The notes under the pieces are model-generated. The model worked only from the letters and a program-made list of their open reading frames with translations. It made no database searches and was not told where the DNA came from. This document shows, in pieces, positions 38,076-46,741 of a stretch of DNA of 64,000 bases (position 1 is the stretch's first letter; every line of letters begins with the position of its first letter). Location: positions 4,163,001 through 4,227,000 of the forward strand of contig NZ_CP036533.1 in assembly GCF_024585265.1 (NCBI RefSeq), in the 5' to 3' direction. The translations under genes and the position numbers were made by a program. The DNA comes from Bradyrhizobium sp. WBAH42. Its GTDB lineage: Bacteria; Pseudomonadota; Alphaproteobacteria; Rhizobiales; Xanthobacteraceae.

Positions 38076-38490
38076 CATGGCGATCGATGAACCGGCGGAG
38101 GCCGGCGCCGTTGCGGTTTACAAGCGCATCTTCAAGGAGGTGCTCGAGAGCCGCCCGTCAGGCATGCGGTTGCGGCTGGCCCATGCCATGGGCAAGAACC
38201 GCAGCTTTGTCAGCCAGATCAGCAACCCGGCCTATCCGGTGCCGATTCCCGTGCAGCACCTGAACACGATCTTCGACGTCTGCCATTTCCCGCCGCAGGC
38301 GAAGGCGGCGTTCCTTCGCGCCTACACCCGTGCGCACCCGCGCCGGATCGGCCGCCTGACGGAGGGGGCGCATGAACGGACGCTGACGCTGCACCTGCCG
38401 GACCTCGGCAGCTCGAAGCGCAATGCGGAGCTCGATGCGCTGCTGCAGGAATTCGCGCGGCGCTTGAGTGCGATCATACGGGAAAAATGA
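38068..38490 (+). CDS. small putative DNA-binding protein in the dha operon
   Basis: A 140-residue protein without a recognised name. The segment MRLRLAHAMGKNRSFVSQISNPAYPVPIPVQHLNTIFDVCHF has the pattern of a lambda-repressor-type helix-turn-helix, followed by a basic stretch and a C-terminal helix. It sits between EI and DhaK, so a role as operon regulator is plausible. The TTG at 38068 has GGAGG 5 bases upstream; the ATG at 38077 (MAIDEP) is an alternative with 14-base spacing. The TTTAGT repeats before the operon are a candidate target. Confidence 0.7.
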   Translation: MADMAIDEPAEAGAVAVYKRIFKEVLESRPSGMRLRLAHAMGKNRSFVSQISNPAYPVPIPVQHLNTIFDVCHFPPQAKAAFLRAYTRAHPRRIGRLTEGAHERTLTLHLPDLGSSKRNAELDALLQEFARRLSAIIREK

Positions 38491-38526
38491 GCGCCAAGCT
38501 CAGGGAGACGAAGCGGGGAGGAGACC

Positions 38527-39510
38527 ATGAAAAAATTCATCAATTCGGTTGATGGCGTGCTCGCGGAGAGCCTCGACGGGTTGGCTGCGGCGCATGCCGA
38601 TCTCGTGACGCTCGGGCCCGAGCGGAAGTTCGTGCGGCGCCGCGAGCTCAATTCGCGGAAGGTCGCGCTCGTATCGGGCGGCGGGAGCGGGCACGAGCCG
38701 CTGCATGCGGGCTTCGTCGGCTATGGCATGCTCGATGCGGCCTGTCCGGGACAGGTCTTTACCTCGCCGACACCGGACCAGATCGTCGAGGCGGCGCAGG
38801 CCGTTTCGGGCGAGGCCGGCGTGCTCTTCATCGTGAAGAACTATGCGGGCGATCGCATGAATTTCGAGATGGCGGCCGAGATTTCCGAGGGACACACGGC
38901 CACCATCGTCACCGACGACGACGTCGCGGTCGAGAATTCCACCCACAGCATCGGCCGCCGGGGTGTGGCCGGGACTCTGATCGTCGAGAAGATCGTCGGC
39001 GCGGCGGCCGAGAAGGGGGCCGACCTCCAAGCTTGCGTTGCACTCGGCGAGCGCGTCAACGCCCGGACGCGCTCGATGGGGGTGGCACTAACGAGTTGCA
39101 CGGTTCCGGCTGCAGGCACGCCGACCTTTGTGCTCGCCGACGATGAGATGGAGGTGGGTGTCGGCATCCATGGCGAACCGGGACGCCGCCGCGTCAAGCT
39201 GGAGCGTGCCGATGCGATCGCTCTTGAGATGACCACTGCCATTGCCGGGGATCTCGACGCCCGCGAGGGCAACGAAGCCCTGCTTCTCGTCAATGGATTT
39301 GGCGGAACGCCCGCGATCGAACTCTATCTGATGTACAATGCGGCGCGGCGGATGCTCGAAAAGCGCGGCTTGCGCATCGCCCGCTCGCTGGTCGGCAGCT
39401 ATGTCACCTCGCTGGACATGGCGGGGTGCTCGCTCACCGTGAGTCTGCTCGATACCGAGACCCGTGCGCTTTGGGACCATCCCGTGCGCACGGCCGCGTT
39501 GAAATGGTGA
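38527..39510 (+). CDS. dhaK: dihydroxyacetone kinase subunit DhaK
   Basis: A 327-residue DhaK subunit. The substrate-binding histidine, which forms a hemiaminal with dihydroxyacetone, is His215 in GVGIHGEPGR (E. coli His218). GGGSGHEPLHAGFVGYGML and NYAGDRMNFEMA are conserved substrate-site motifs. The length fits PTS-type DhaK (about 330-355), not the 550-600 of ATP-dependent fusions. It is last in the operon; an intrinsic terminator follows at 39624. The product is dihydroxyacetone phosphate for glycolysis. Confidence 0.96.
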   Translation: MKKFINSVDGVLAESLDGLAAAHADLVTLGPERKFVRRRELNSRKVALVSGGGSGHEPLHAGFVGYGMLDAACPGQVFTSPTPDQIVEAAQAVSGEAGVLFIVKNYAGDRMNFEMAAEISEGHTATIVTDDDVAVENSTHSIGRRGVAGTLIVEKIVGAAAEKGADLQACVALGERVNARTRSMGVALTSCTVPAAGTPTFVLADDEMEVGVGIHGEPGRRRVKLERADAIALEMTTAIAGDLDAREGNEALLLVNGFGGTPAIELYLMYNAARRMLEKRGLRIARSLVGSYVTSLDMAGCSLTVSLLDTETRALWDHPVRTAALKW

Positions 39511-39623
39511 CGGCGGCTGCTAACGACTGCTGATGATTTCGATCGTGCTCCGGCGGATGATTGGCTGGGGCCACGCCTCACGCATGCATCGGGAATTTTC
39601 CCGGTTCACCCTCCCTGAAACTT

Positions 39624-39653
39624 GCCGTGTCCTTCGGACACGGCTTCTTTTTG
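39624..39653 (+). terminator. intrinsic terminator of the dha operon
   Basis: GCCGTGTCC and GGACACGGC form a perfect 9-bp stem with a TTC loop, followed by TTCTTTTTG. This is the best Rho-independent terminator in the window, 113 bases after DhaK. Confidence 0.9.
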
Positions 39654-39795
39654 AGGCGGTAGAATATTTCCCTGGCCGTCCCAGGCGCGGGGTGCATAGC
39701 GGCTGAAAAGGACTCCGTGTCGGCCGAGCATCCAAATCGATCCATCTCGGTCCGCGCCGATTGCTGCTCGTGCTTGGTTCCGAGGGTCTTCATGG

Positions 39796-40206
39796 TCAAG
39801 TGGGCCGCGCCTGCCGGGTAGCGACAAGGAACAAGATGCCGGCGATCACGCCCAAGATCCCCGGAGATGGGACCAGCAGCAACGTCAACAATGCGAACCA
39901 GATGGTCACCGTCCAGCCGAGCCACGCCCCAGGCGTGATGCCCCTTCCGGCAAGCGTCCACTGGAGAACGCCCAGCAACATCGAGGGTATCGCAAAGCTG
40001 CCTATGCTTGCCCAGAAGACGACTGCGTTCTGCAATGATTCGATACTGGGCTGCGTGCCCTTGAGCGGCACCGCCGCCCAGAGGCCCTGGGTGACCCAAT
40101 CAAGCATTTTTGGCCCTCGGAAGATGATCATGAGGATGAGGTGACCAACGCCCAGTGTGATGAGGAGTGCCGAGCCAATTCGTTGCAAAACCTTCGTTGC
40201 CATCAT
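39796..40206 (-). CDS. hypothetical membrane protein (about four segments)
   Basis: A 136-residue protein with about four hydrophobic segments: ALLITLGVGHLILMIIF, a central FWASIGSFAIPSMLLGV, LGWTVTIWFALLTLLLV and GILGVIAGILFLVA. The pattern resembles small integral membrane proteins such as DUF6463, but I do not recognise it with certainty. Two adjacent ATGs (40206, 40203) follow an AGAGAA site. The frame extending to 40413 lacks homology. It stands alone, convergent with the dha operon. Confidence 0.7.
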   Translation of the reverse strand: MMATKVLQRIGSALLITLGVGHLILMIIFRGPKMLDWVTQGLWAAVPLKGTQPSIESLQNAVVFWASIGSFAIPSMLLGVLQWTLAGRGITPGAWLGWTVTIWFALLTLLLVPSPGILGVIAGILFLVATRQARPT

Positions 40207-40416
40207 GGAATTCTCTGTGTGTGGGTCGCTCGCATTGTCCAGTCGGAATTTACGCGCGTGTTGGATAGTTTTGTGATGCATGAATAAAAGCACTGGCTCG
40301 CCCACATCCGGTGGACACGAAGGCGCAGCGATTGGCCTGGAATGTTGCCTCCGCGAAATGGAAGCCGAGGCGACCATGCGCCCATGCGCATTCATAGGAG
40401 ATTGACTGGGCATCGA

Positions 40417-41055
40417 TCACGGGGCGGTGGGGCGACGTGCTCCGGTTAGTTCAGCGTAGGTTTCGCGCGTTGCGCGAATGCTCGCTATTGCTGCCGCGCG
40501 CACGAGATTGTCGATCTCGGGCGGCGGCGCTTCACCGCGCGAGATGTGCGGGCGCACCCCGGCATAGGGGATGTCAATGATCGCGAATCTAGTCGCGCGT
40601 CTCAACGTGGGCGAAACCTCGCCAAATAGCCGTCGGGTTATGTCGTCCAGGACAACGTCAAACTCCTTTCCCAGGCGCCGTGCTTCGCGCTCCATATCTG
40701 GCGGCCAGCCACCTCCTACAAACTCCTCCCTCCGATGCATGATCGCGATCCGAGCACCTGTTCGATCCGACCTGACCCACTGAGGAACGAACAGACTGGC
40801 GGCGATGGCGGCCTCGTTAGGATCGTCGTGTTGGAGCGCCGCTGAAAACCCCCGGTGAAATGCCGCAATCTTACCGAGCCACAGGCGGCCCAGCAGTTCA
40901 TCGCGTGATTGAAACCGGTGATAGATCGATCCGGACGGCGCCCCAAGCGCATGGGCGATCGCGGACATCGTGGCGGCGGCTATGCCAGAGTTCGCTATGA
41001 TACGCGCTGCGCTATCCAGAATCTGATGTTCGGTGAACTTCGATGGCCTGGGCAT
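40417..41055 (-). CDS. TetR-family transcriptional regulator
   Basis: A 212-residue TetR regulator. The N-terminal helix-turn-helix is at residues 9-55 (QILDSAARIIANSGIAAATM then LGAPSGSIYHRFQSRDELL). The C-terminal ligand domain is not family-specific. It is divergent from the sulfite-oxidase-like gene; the AT-rich run just upstream (41060-41090, with TAGATACTAGATTCTAT) may hold its operator. The local base composition is less GC-rich than neighbours. Confidence 0.9.
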   Translation of the reverse strand: MPRPSKFTEHQILDSAARIIANSGIAAATMSAIAHALGAPSGSIYHRFQSRDELLGRLWLGKIAAFHRGFSAALQHDDPNEAAIAASLFVPQWVRSDRTGARIAIMHRREEFVGGGWPPDMEREARRLGKEFDVVLDDITRRLFGEVSPTLRRATRFAIIDIPYAGVRPHISRGEAPPPEIDNLVRAAAIASIRATRETYAELTGARRPTAP

Positions 41056-41274
41056 CCGAATTAGATACTAGATTCTATAATTAAAAACAAGTAGAGTCGC
41101 GAACGCCGTGCAGACCAGGAGGTTACCGATGACCGTCGCCGTCACGTGCTCATTGGCAGATCAGGTCAGACACGACAGAGTTCGCTGGTCGATCGGCCCT
41201 AACGCTAACTCGCGCAGTCAGCCGAATGCGTCAGAGCACAGGGCGTCTCACGCAAGCCTTCGAGGTCACGGGCG

Positions 41275-42012
41275 ATGACCTTGCCACCTGGCCAGCGCCC
41301 GATCGCTTCCTTTCCGCGTTTCGGTTTACCGCGCTTCGCGAAGCGCTTTCCCAGGAAACCAGACACGGTGCGATTTGAATTGAGCAGTGATGGTCGTGTC
41401 GTCGGCGAAGTAGGGCCGGATCGTTGGGGAGCGTTGCCGCGAACGATCCAGCTCAGCGACTTCCATTGCGTCACAACCTGGAGCAGTCTCGGTCACCGCT
41501 GGGAAGGCGTTGGCTTTCGGGACTTCTGCACCGCGTTCGCTTTAACGCGAGCGTGCGAAGACCAACTGGTTGTGTTCCGCGGAAGCGATGGCTACCACGC
41601 CGCTTTGCCGCTGATCGACCTGTTGCAGCCGGACGTGCTGCTCGCCGATCGTTTGGACGGCGCGCCGCTCCCGGTGGCCCATGGAGCGCCGCTGCGGTTG
41701 GTGGCACCGGCCCACTACGGGTACAAGAACGTCAAACATATCGAGCGAATAGAGTTCGGCGTCCATCCGCGTCGCTATCGCCCGGCAGGGCCTGGCTTCA
41801 TATTCCATCCGCGGGCTCGTGTCGCGATGGAGGAGCGCGGTGTCGGGTTTCCGGGGTGGCTCCTGCGGCGTGCATATCGGCCTTTGATCGCCCCCACCAT
41901 AATGCGTTGCGCGGAAGCGCTCGAAATGTATCAGGCGAAGAATCATTCGCCAACGACGTCGGAGCATACGCCGAGACAACCTGCGTCGAAGTTGAGGTCA
42001 GGCGGTCAATGA
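41275..42012 (+). CDS. sulfite-oxidase-like molybdopterin oxidoreductase
   Basis: A 245-residue protein of the sulfite oxidase/YedY fold. The Mo-ligating cysteine is in QLSDFHCVTTWS, the family signature, followed by WEGVGFRDF. No signal peptide is seen, and the size fits the short cytoplasmic YuiH-like branch rather than exported MsrP/YedY. The C-terminal 50 residues (after FIFHPRARVAMEERG) are extra and basic. It is divergent from the TetR gene, its possible regulator. The substrate is unknown. Confidence 0.82.
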   Translation: MTLPPGQRPIASFPRFGLPRFAKRFPRKPDTVRFELSSDGRVVGEVGPDRWGALPRTIQLSDFHCVTTWSSLGHRWEGVGFRDFCTAFALTRACEDQLVVFRGSDGYHAALPLIDLLQPDVLLADRLDGAPLPVAHGAPLRLVAPAHYGYKNVKHIERIEFGVHPRRYRPAGPGFIFHPRARVAMEERGVGFPGWLLRRAYRPLIAPTIMRCAEALEMYQAKNHSPTTSEHTPRQPASKLRSGGQ

Positions 42013-42064
42013 CTGATAACGGCCCGACATGAACGCGTATAAAACCTAATACCCGGAAGGCCAC

Positions 42065-43315
42065 GTGAAGTTCGTCGCCGTCACCTATGGCACCGAGGGC
42101 GATACGCGCCCCATGGCGCTGCTTTGCCGGGCACTGATGGATGCCGGCCACCGTGTCCACCTGCTGGCCGACGTCGCCACGCTCGGCTACGCCGCGGCCC
42201 TCGGTGTACCGGCAACCGGCCTCGCCGGCGACATTCGCTCCGCGCTCCGGCAGGACACGATGCTTGCTAAAAGCGGCGGCGGTTTCGCCGACACGGCGAG
42301 CGCATTTGCCCGCATCGCCACCGCCAAATCCGAAGCGTGGCTCCGCACCGCGGCCGCCGCCGCAGAAGACTGCGACGCCGTGGTTCTCGGCGGTCTGGCC
42401 GCCTTCGTGGGCCTTTCTGCTGCGGAGGCCTTCGGCATTCCGGCCATCGGCACCGGGCTCATCCCGATTACGCCGACGCGTGAATTCGCCTCACCATTCG
42501 TGCGCCCGGGTACTGTGCCGCGCTGGCTGAACCGGACGAGCCACAGGCTGGTCAATGCATTGCTCTGGCGCATCTTCAAAACGTCCGTCAACGCGGCCCG
42601 CGCTGCCGTGTGCGGGCTGCCGCCACGCCGCAGTGTCTGGACCGACCATCCGATGCTCTACGGCATATCCCCAAGCCTCGTGCCGCAGCCAGCCGACTGG
42701 CCGCCAACCGCGCGGATCTGCGGCCAGTGGCTGGCGCCCGTGACCGACTGGTCGCCACCAGCAGCGTTGGGCGAGTTCCTCGCCGCAGGCGAGCCGCCAA
42801 TTTATTTCGGTTTTGGCAGCATGGGGGGCCTGGGCGGCGCGCAGTTGATGCGCGAGGCGCTGGCGGCGCTACGCGGTCGGCGCGCGCTGTTCTACCCCGG
42901 CTGGGGCGGCGCAGTGGCCGCCGACTTGCCTGTTAACGTCCATCTGTTGGCGGACGTGCCACATGGGTGGCTATTTCCCCGCGTGGCGTTGGCGATCCAT
43001 CATGGCGGTGCCGGCACTACCCACGCCGCGGCCCGCGCCGGCGTGCCCTCGGTGGTAGTCCCATTCGCGGGCGACCAGCCTTTCTGGGCCGATCGCCTGC
43101 ACAAAGCTGGCGCTGCCCCATCGCCTGTCCCCGCCAAAAGCCTGAGTGCGGATCGGCTTGCGCGCGCCATCGACGAGGCGAACAGGGACGCTCCACGCGC
43201 CAGTGCCACGGCGCTCGCCGTGTCCATCGCGCGGGAGGATGGGTTGAAGGCGGCCGCCACGGCGATCGTAACTCTGGCGCGGCGCGACGTCTGGGGACGC
43301 CGCGGCCTTCAGTGA
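42065..43315 (+). CDS. UGT/MGT-family glycosyltransferase
   Basis: A 416-residue GT1-type glycosyltransferase. The N-terminal KFVAVTYGTEGDTRPMALLC is the acceptor-side Rossmann start; the donor nucleotide-sugar motif is AIHHGGAGTTHAAARAGVPSVVVPFAGDQPFWADRL. Relatives glycosylate sterols, flavonoids, macrolides or lipids. The start is GTG at 42065, preceded by GGAAGG. It follows the sulfite-oxidase-like gene by 52 bases, possibly in the same transcript. Confidence 0.9.
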   Translation: MKFVAVTYGTEGDTRPMALLCRALMDAGHRVHLLADVATLGYAAALGVPATGLAGDIRSALRQDTMLAKSGGGFADTASAFARIATAKSEAWLRTAAAAAEDCDAVVLGGLAAFVGLSAAEAFGIPAIGTGLIPITPTREFASPFVRPGTVPRWLNRTSHRLVNALLWRIFKTSVNAARAAVCGLPPRRSVWTDHPMLYGISPSLVPQPADWPPTARICGQWLAPVTDWSPPAALGEFLAAGEPPIYFGFGSMGGLGGAQLMREALAALRGRRALFYPGWGGAVAADLPVNVHLLADVPHGWLFPRVALAIHHGGAGTTHAAARAGVPSVVVPFAGDQPFWADRLHKAGAAPSPVPAKSLSADRLARAIDEANRDAPRASATALAVSIAREDGLKAAATAIVTLARRDVWGRRGLQ

Positions 43316-43469
43316 AAATCGATTTGTATCGCTAGTGGCTATGCCCCTCGGTGACGCATAGGTTTGTGCGCGCCAGGTTGTGTCCCGAGGTGAGGGGCGC
43401 CGGTCCGAGTTGAAAAGTCCGTTGGACCGCGGCTTACCAGACGCGATCCATTCAGCCCAGCAACGCTGA

Positions 43470-43967
43470 TTATCCCGCTGCCCCCGGGAAGTAGGTAAGG
43501 TCGAGCGCTGGCGGCGTCACGGCCGTCTGCGAAAGCAGGGCGTGGACCTGTCCGCGATGGTGGGCGTGATGCAGGAAGAGCTGCGACAACACGAGATGGA
43601 TCGGCATCTGCCTTGGCGTGCCGTCCATGCTGTTGAATGACAGGTTCCCAGCGCAGCCATCCTTATCCAAGATGAGGTCGGTAGTTTCGACGATCCGCAC
43701 GTCTTCCACGAAGCGGGCATCGCGGAGGCTGGAGAAATCGACGCAGACCTCATAATCGAGCGATGGAATGTTGTGCGGCTCGCCGGTCAATCGAGCGAGC
43801 CAAATTCTGTCTGTGGCCAACAGATGGTTCAGCGTGCGATGGATCGATCCAAATGCACAAGCGCGGGGGCGAAAGTATTCGGTCGGATCTAATTCGGAGC
43901 ACGCGGAGTAAATCCGCTGATTGGCCCAGCCTGTCCAGCGTGCTAACGTTCGGAAGCTGTCGAACAT
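43470..43967 (-). CDS. DinB-family protein
   Basis: A 165-residue four-helix-bundle protein of the DinB/YfiT type. The metal-site histidines are visible: H in RTLNHLLATDRIW and the pair in FLHHAHHRGQVHALL. Relatives are metal-dependent thiol or bacillithiol-type transferases, or of unknown role. The ATG at 43967 has GGGGGTAA 6 bases upstream; an adjacent GTG at 43970 is less well placed. It is divergent from the LysR gene at 44053. Confidence 0.88.
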   Translation of the reverse strand: MFDSFRTLARWTGWANQRIYSACSELDPTEYFRPRACAFGSIHRTLNHLLATDRIWLARLTGEPHNIPSLDYEVCVDFSSLRDARFVEDVRIVETTDLILDKDGCAGNLSFNSMDGTPRQMPIHLVLSQLFLHHAHHRGQVHALLSQTAVTPPALDLTYFPGAAG

Positions 43968-44052
43968 CACTTACCCCCAAGTTGCTGAAAGCTAGCCAGA
44001 TCAGACGGGGTGTGTCGAATCGATTTCCCTAATCGAGAGAGAAGCCTCGCTA

Positions 44053-44961
44053 ATGCCCGTGCGCCGCGACCTTTCGCCGACCCATTTGCTGCGCGCTTTC
44101 TCCGTATTGGCCCGCACTCGGAATTTTGGACGGACGGCCGCGGAACTCGGACTTACCCAGAGCGCCGTAAGCCAACGAATTGCGGCGCTGGAAGCTCGTC
44201 TCGACGTCCGTCTGTTCGACCGTCAGTCGAGCGCCCTCACCAACGCGGGCGAGGCCTACCTTGAGGCGGTCGTGCCTCTGCTCGAGCAACTGGCAGCCGC
44301 GGAGGAACGCGTCGCGTCCGATTGGTCGCGAAGTCGGAAGAACGTCGTTCGGCTAAGCATCGTGCCATCCTACGCGCGCTGCTGGTTGATGCCTCGTTTG
44401 TCAGCCCTGACCATGGAGTTGCGCGAAATCTCCCTCTACGTCCACGCCACGGACGCCCGAGTCTCCCTTGATGACGGAGAATTCGATCTCGCGATCCGTG
44501 TGCAGCCTGCCAATGCGGCGGCGGGCGACCGGATGACCCGAGAGGAAGACGTATTGGTTGCGGTCGCCCCGCCGACAATGGTCAAGTCTGCTCAAGCAGA
44601 TCCTTTTCAAGACACCGTTTTGTTTGATGATGACTGCGGCCTTTTGGGCGTAGCGCCCGGTCATTCCTGGCAGGAATGGTACAGTGCGACAGGATACGAA
44701 CGTCGAGAGACTGGTCGCATGGTTCAGTGCAGCGACGCTGGATTGATCGTGGAGGCGGTACGCAACGGTGCGGGCGCAGCGCTGGTCCGTCGTTCACTTG
44801 TCCAGGGAGACCTTGAGTCCGGCCACCTCGTTCAGGTCGGTCCTTCCGTCGCCAGCGCGGGCCAGACTGTTTTGCTGCAAAGGCCAAAGCAAAAACGAAC
44901 CAGAGCTGCTACGTCGGTTGCGCGTTGGCTCTCCGAAGAGGCCCTCAGCACCTCAACATAG
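44053..44961 (+). CDS. LysR-family transcriptional regulator (GcvA-like)
   Basis: A 302-residue LysR regulator. LLRAFSVLARTRNFGRTAAELGLTQSAVSQRIAALEARL is the GcvA-type winged helix start, followed by a substrate-binding domain with the family's DDGEFDLAIRV region. It is divergent from the DinB gene and may regulate it. The ATG at 44053 follows a GAGAGAAG region at some distance, so the start is not certain. Confidence 0.9.
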   Translation: MPVRRDLSPTHLLRAFSVLARTRNFGRTAAELGLTQSAVSQRIAALEARLDVRLFDRQSSALTNAGEAYLEAVVPLLEQLAAAEERVASDWSRSRKNVVRLSIVPSYARCWLMPRLSALTMELREISLYVHATDARVSLDDGEFDLAIRVQPANAAAGDRMTREEDVLVAVAPPTMVKSAQADPFQDTVLFDDDCGLLGVAPGHSWQEWYSATGYERRETGRMVQCSDAGLIVEAVRNGAGAALVRRSLVQGDLESGHLVQVGPSVASAGQTVLLQRPKQKRTRAATSVARWLSEEALSTST

Positions 44962-45004
44962 CGGGGCACCTGTCGCCGATCGCGCTAGCGACCGAACGCC
45001 TGGC

Positions 45005-45018
45005 TTGATCTGGATCAA
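45005..45018. promoter_or_regulatory. FixK/FNR-type box 1
   Basis: TTGATCTGGATCAA is a perfect TTGAT-N4-ATCAA site; the symmetry extends to GGCTTGATC/GATCAAGCC. Its centre is 71 bases before the start codon of the AI-2E-family permease, allowing class II activation with a transcription start near 45053. Confidence 0.88.
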
Positions 45019-45082
45019 GCCTCCGCGGTGGCCGCCCCGCTAGCTGCTCAGCAGCCGTCTGCCGGCCCGGAGGCAATGAGCC

Positions 45083-46207
45083 TTGAAGACGCTTCGTCAG
45101 CTTCTGTCCGCGGAGGACGTTGTCCAGCTCGTGATCCGGTTGGGCTTGCTCGGGCTGCTGATCTTCTGGACCTTCCTCGTGATACGGCCGTTCGTGCCGA
45201 TCCTGAGCTGGAGCGCCGTGCTGGCCGTGGCGTTTCATCCCGTCTTCGCCTGGCTCGCCCAACGCCTCGGTGGCCGGCCCCGGACAGCTTCAGCCGTTCT
45301 CACCCTGGTCACGCTGGGCACCGTCATCGGTCCCGCCGCCTGGCTCGGCCTCAGTGCAGTCGAAGGGATCCGGGACCTCGCAGGCCAGATCGGCAGTGGC
45401 GATCTCGCGCTCCAGGCCGCACCGGAGCAGATCAGGAGCTGGCCGCTGATCGGTCCTCAGCTCTACGCGATCTGGAACGAGGCCTACACGAACATCCGTG
45501 CGGCGTTGCGCGAGGTGACGCCGTACTTGAAACCGCTCGCCGGAATGATGCTGTCGTTTGCCGGTGACACCGGAATTGGAATGCTCCAATTCCTGCTGTC
45601 GGTGATCGTCGCGGGTTTTCTGCTTCCGCACGGTGCGCAGTTCGTCGCCGCGCTCCGCGGCTTCCTGTTGCGCATCGTGCCCGGCCAGAGCGAGCACTTC
45701 CTCGAGCTCGCCGGCGCCACCATACGCGCCGTCGCGCAGGGCATCATCGGCGTCGCCATCCTTCAGGCCCTGCTGGCGGGCATCGGCTTCAAGCTCGCAG
45801 AGATCCCGAGCGCGGGACTGCTCGCGCTCGTCGTGCTCCTGCTGTCGATCGTCCAGATCGGCGCCGCCCCCGTTCTTCTCCCCGTGCTGGTCTGGATCTG
45901 GATGGACAAGGACGTGACCGTCGCCGTGCTGTTGACGGTCTATCTCGTCGTGGTCGGCCTGCTCGACAACGTGCTGAAGCCGCTCCTCATGGGGCGGGGC
46001 CTGACGACGCCGACGCTCGTCATCCTGATCGGGGTCATTGGCGGTACGCTCGCGCATGGGATCATCGGCCTGTTCATTGGGCCGATCATCCTGTCGGTGG
46101 CCTGGGAGCTTTCGACCGCGTGGATGGGGATCGGCCGCGCTACGCCCGCACGCGTCGATCAGGCGACCGTTGTCGCGAAGGATGCCGTCGAGGCGCGATT
46201 GACCTAG
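45083..46207 (+). CDS. AI-2E family transporter (permease)
   Basis: A 374-residue integral membrane protein of the AI-2E/PF01594 family, with about eight hydrophobic segments and the C-terminal block LVVVGLLDNVLKPLLMGRGL and GGTLAHGIIGLFIGPI typical of the family. Relatives export signals, sodium or other solutes; the cargo is not predictable. The start is TTG at 45083 with GGAGGC 8 bases upstream; no ATG is in frame nearby. A FixK box lies upstream, so expression is probably higher at low oxygen. It is followed after 23 bases by an ion-channel gene. Confidence 0.88.
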   Translation: MKTLRQLLSAEDVVQLVIRLGLLGLLIFWTFLVIRPFVPILSWSAVLAVAFHPVFAWLAQRLGGRPRTASAVLTLVTLGTVIGPAAWLGLSAVEGIRDLAGQIGSGDLALQAAPEQIRSWPLIGPQLYAIWNEAYTNIRAALREVTPYLKPLAGMMLSFAGDTGIGMLQFLLSVIVAGFLLPHGAQFVAALRGFLLRIVPGQSEHFLELAGATIRAVAQGIIGVAILQALLAGIGFKLAEIPSAGLLALVVLLLSIVQIGAAPVLLPVLVWIWMDKDVTVAVLLTVYLVVVGLLDNVLKPLLMGRGLTTPTLVILIGVIGGTLAHGIIGLFIGPIILSVAWELSTAWMGIGRATPARVDQATVVAKDAVEARLT

Positions 46208-46230
46208 ATTGAAAGGTTGACTTCAACCCG

Positions 46231-46686
46231 ATGATGCTCCAATTCCTTGTCGGCACGCTCGTCAGCGTGATCAATATCGGAATCCACGCGCTCGTGACGG
46301 TGGTCGCCGTCACCATCGCCCGCAGTGCCGTCCCGCGCCATACCAGGCGGCCGCGATTGCACCTGATGAGCGCCATGATCGCGGTCGCCGTCGTGTTGAA
46401 GGCCGCCCACATGCTCGAAATTCTGACATGGGCGGTGACCTATCATGTCGTCCAGGCCGCCGCCGCCGACGCGGATATGCTCTACTTTGCGTTCGTCAAC
46501 TACACCACGCTCGGCTATGGCGACATCACGCCGGTACGCGAATGGCGGCTGATCGGCCCGCTGACTGCCATGAACGGTGTTCTTCTGTTCGGCTGGTCCG
46601 CCGCCATTCTGTTCGAAGTCTTGCTCAAGACGCTCGACCGTCTCGGGCTCACGGAAAAACCCGGTGCGGACCTGCCGCGCACCTGA
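46231..46686 (+). CDS. two-pass ion channel protein (K+ channel pore type)
   Basis: A 151-residue membrane protein with the potassium-channel selectivity filter TTLGYGD. An N-terminal hydrophobic pair precedes the pore helix and a final segment (TAMNGVLLFGWSAAILFEVLL) follows. Relatives form tetrameric cation channels. It lies 23 bases after the AI-2E-family gene and is probably in the same FixK-controlled transcript. It is convergent with the FixK-like regulator. Confidence 0.85.
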   Translation: MMLQFLVGTLVSVINIGIHALVTVVAVTIARSAVPRHTRRPRLHLMSAMIAVAVVLKAAHMLEILTWAVTYHVVQAAAADADMLYFAFVNYTTLGYGDITPVREWRLIGPLTAMNGVLLFGWSAAILFEVLLKTLDRLGLTEKPGADLPRT

Positions 46687-46741
46687 TACTGTCGCCTCGG
46701 TCAATCGCGACCTTGCGGATCGTGAACGGCCTTTCGCCGGC

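Noticed and set aside
39624..39653. GTGTCC/GGACAC as another copy of the response-regulator motif
   Set aside because: Here the arms belong to a terminator stem followed by a T-run and lack the CCAAAGGACA core.
39606..39827. Short minus-strand frame after the dha operon
   Set aside because: It spans the dha terminator and has no homology I recognise.
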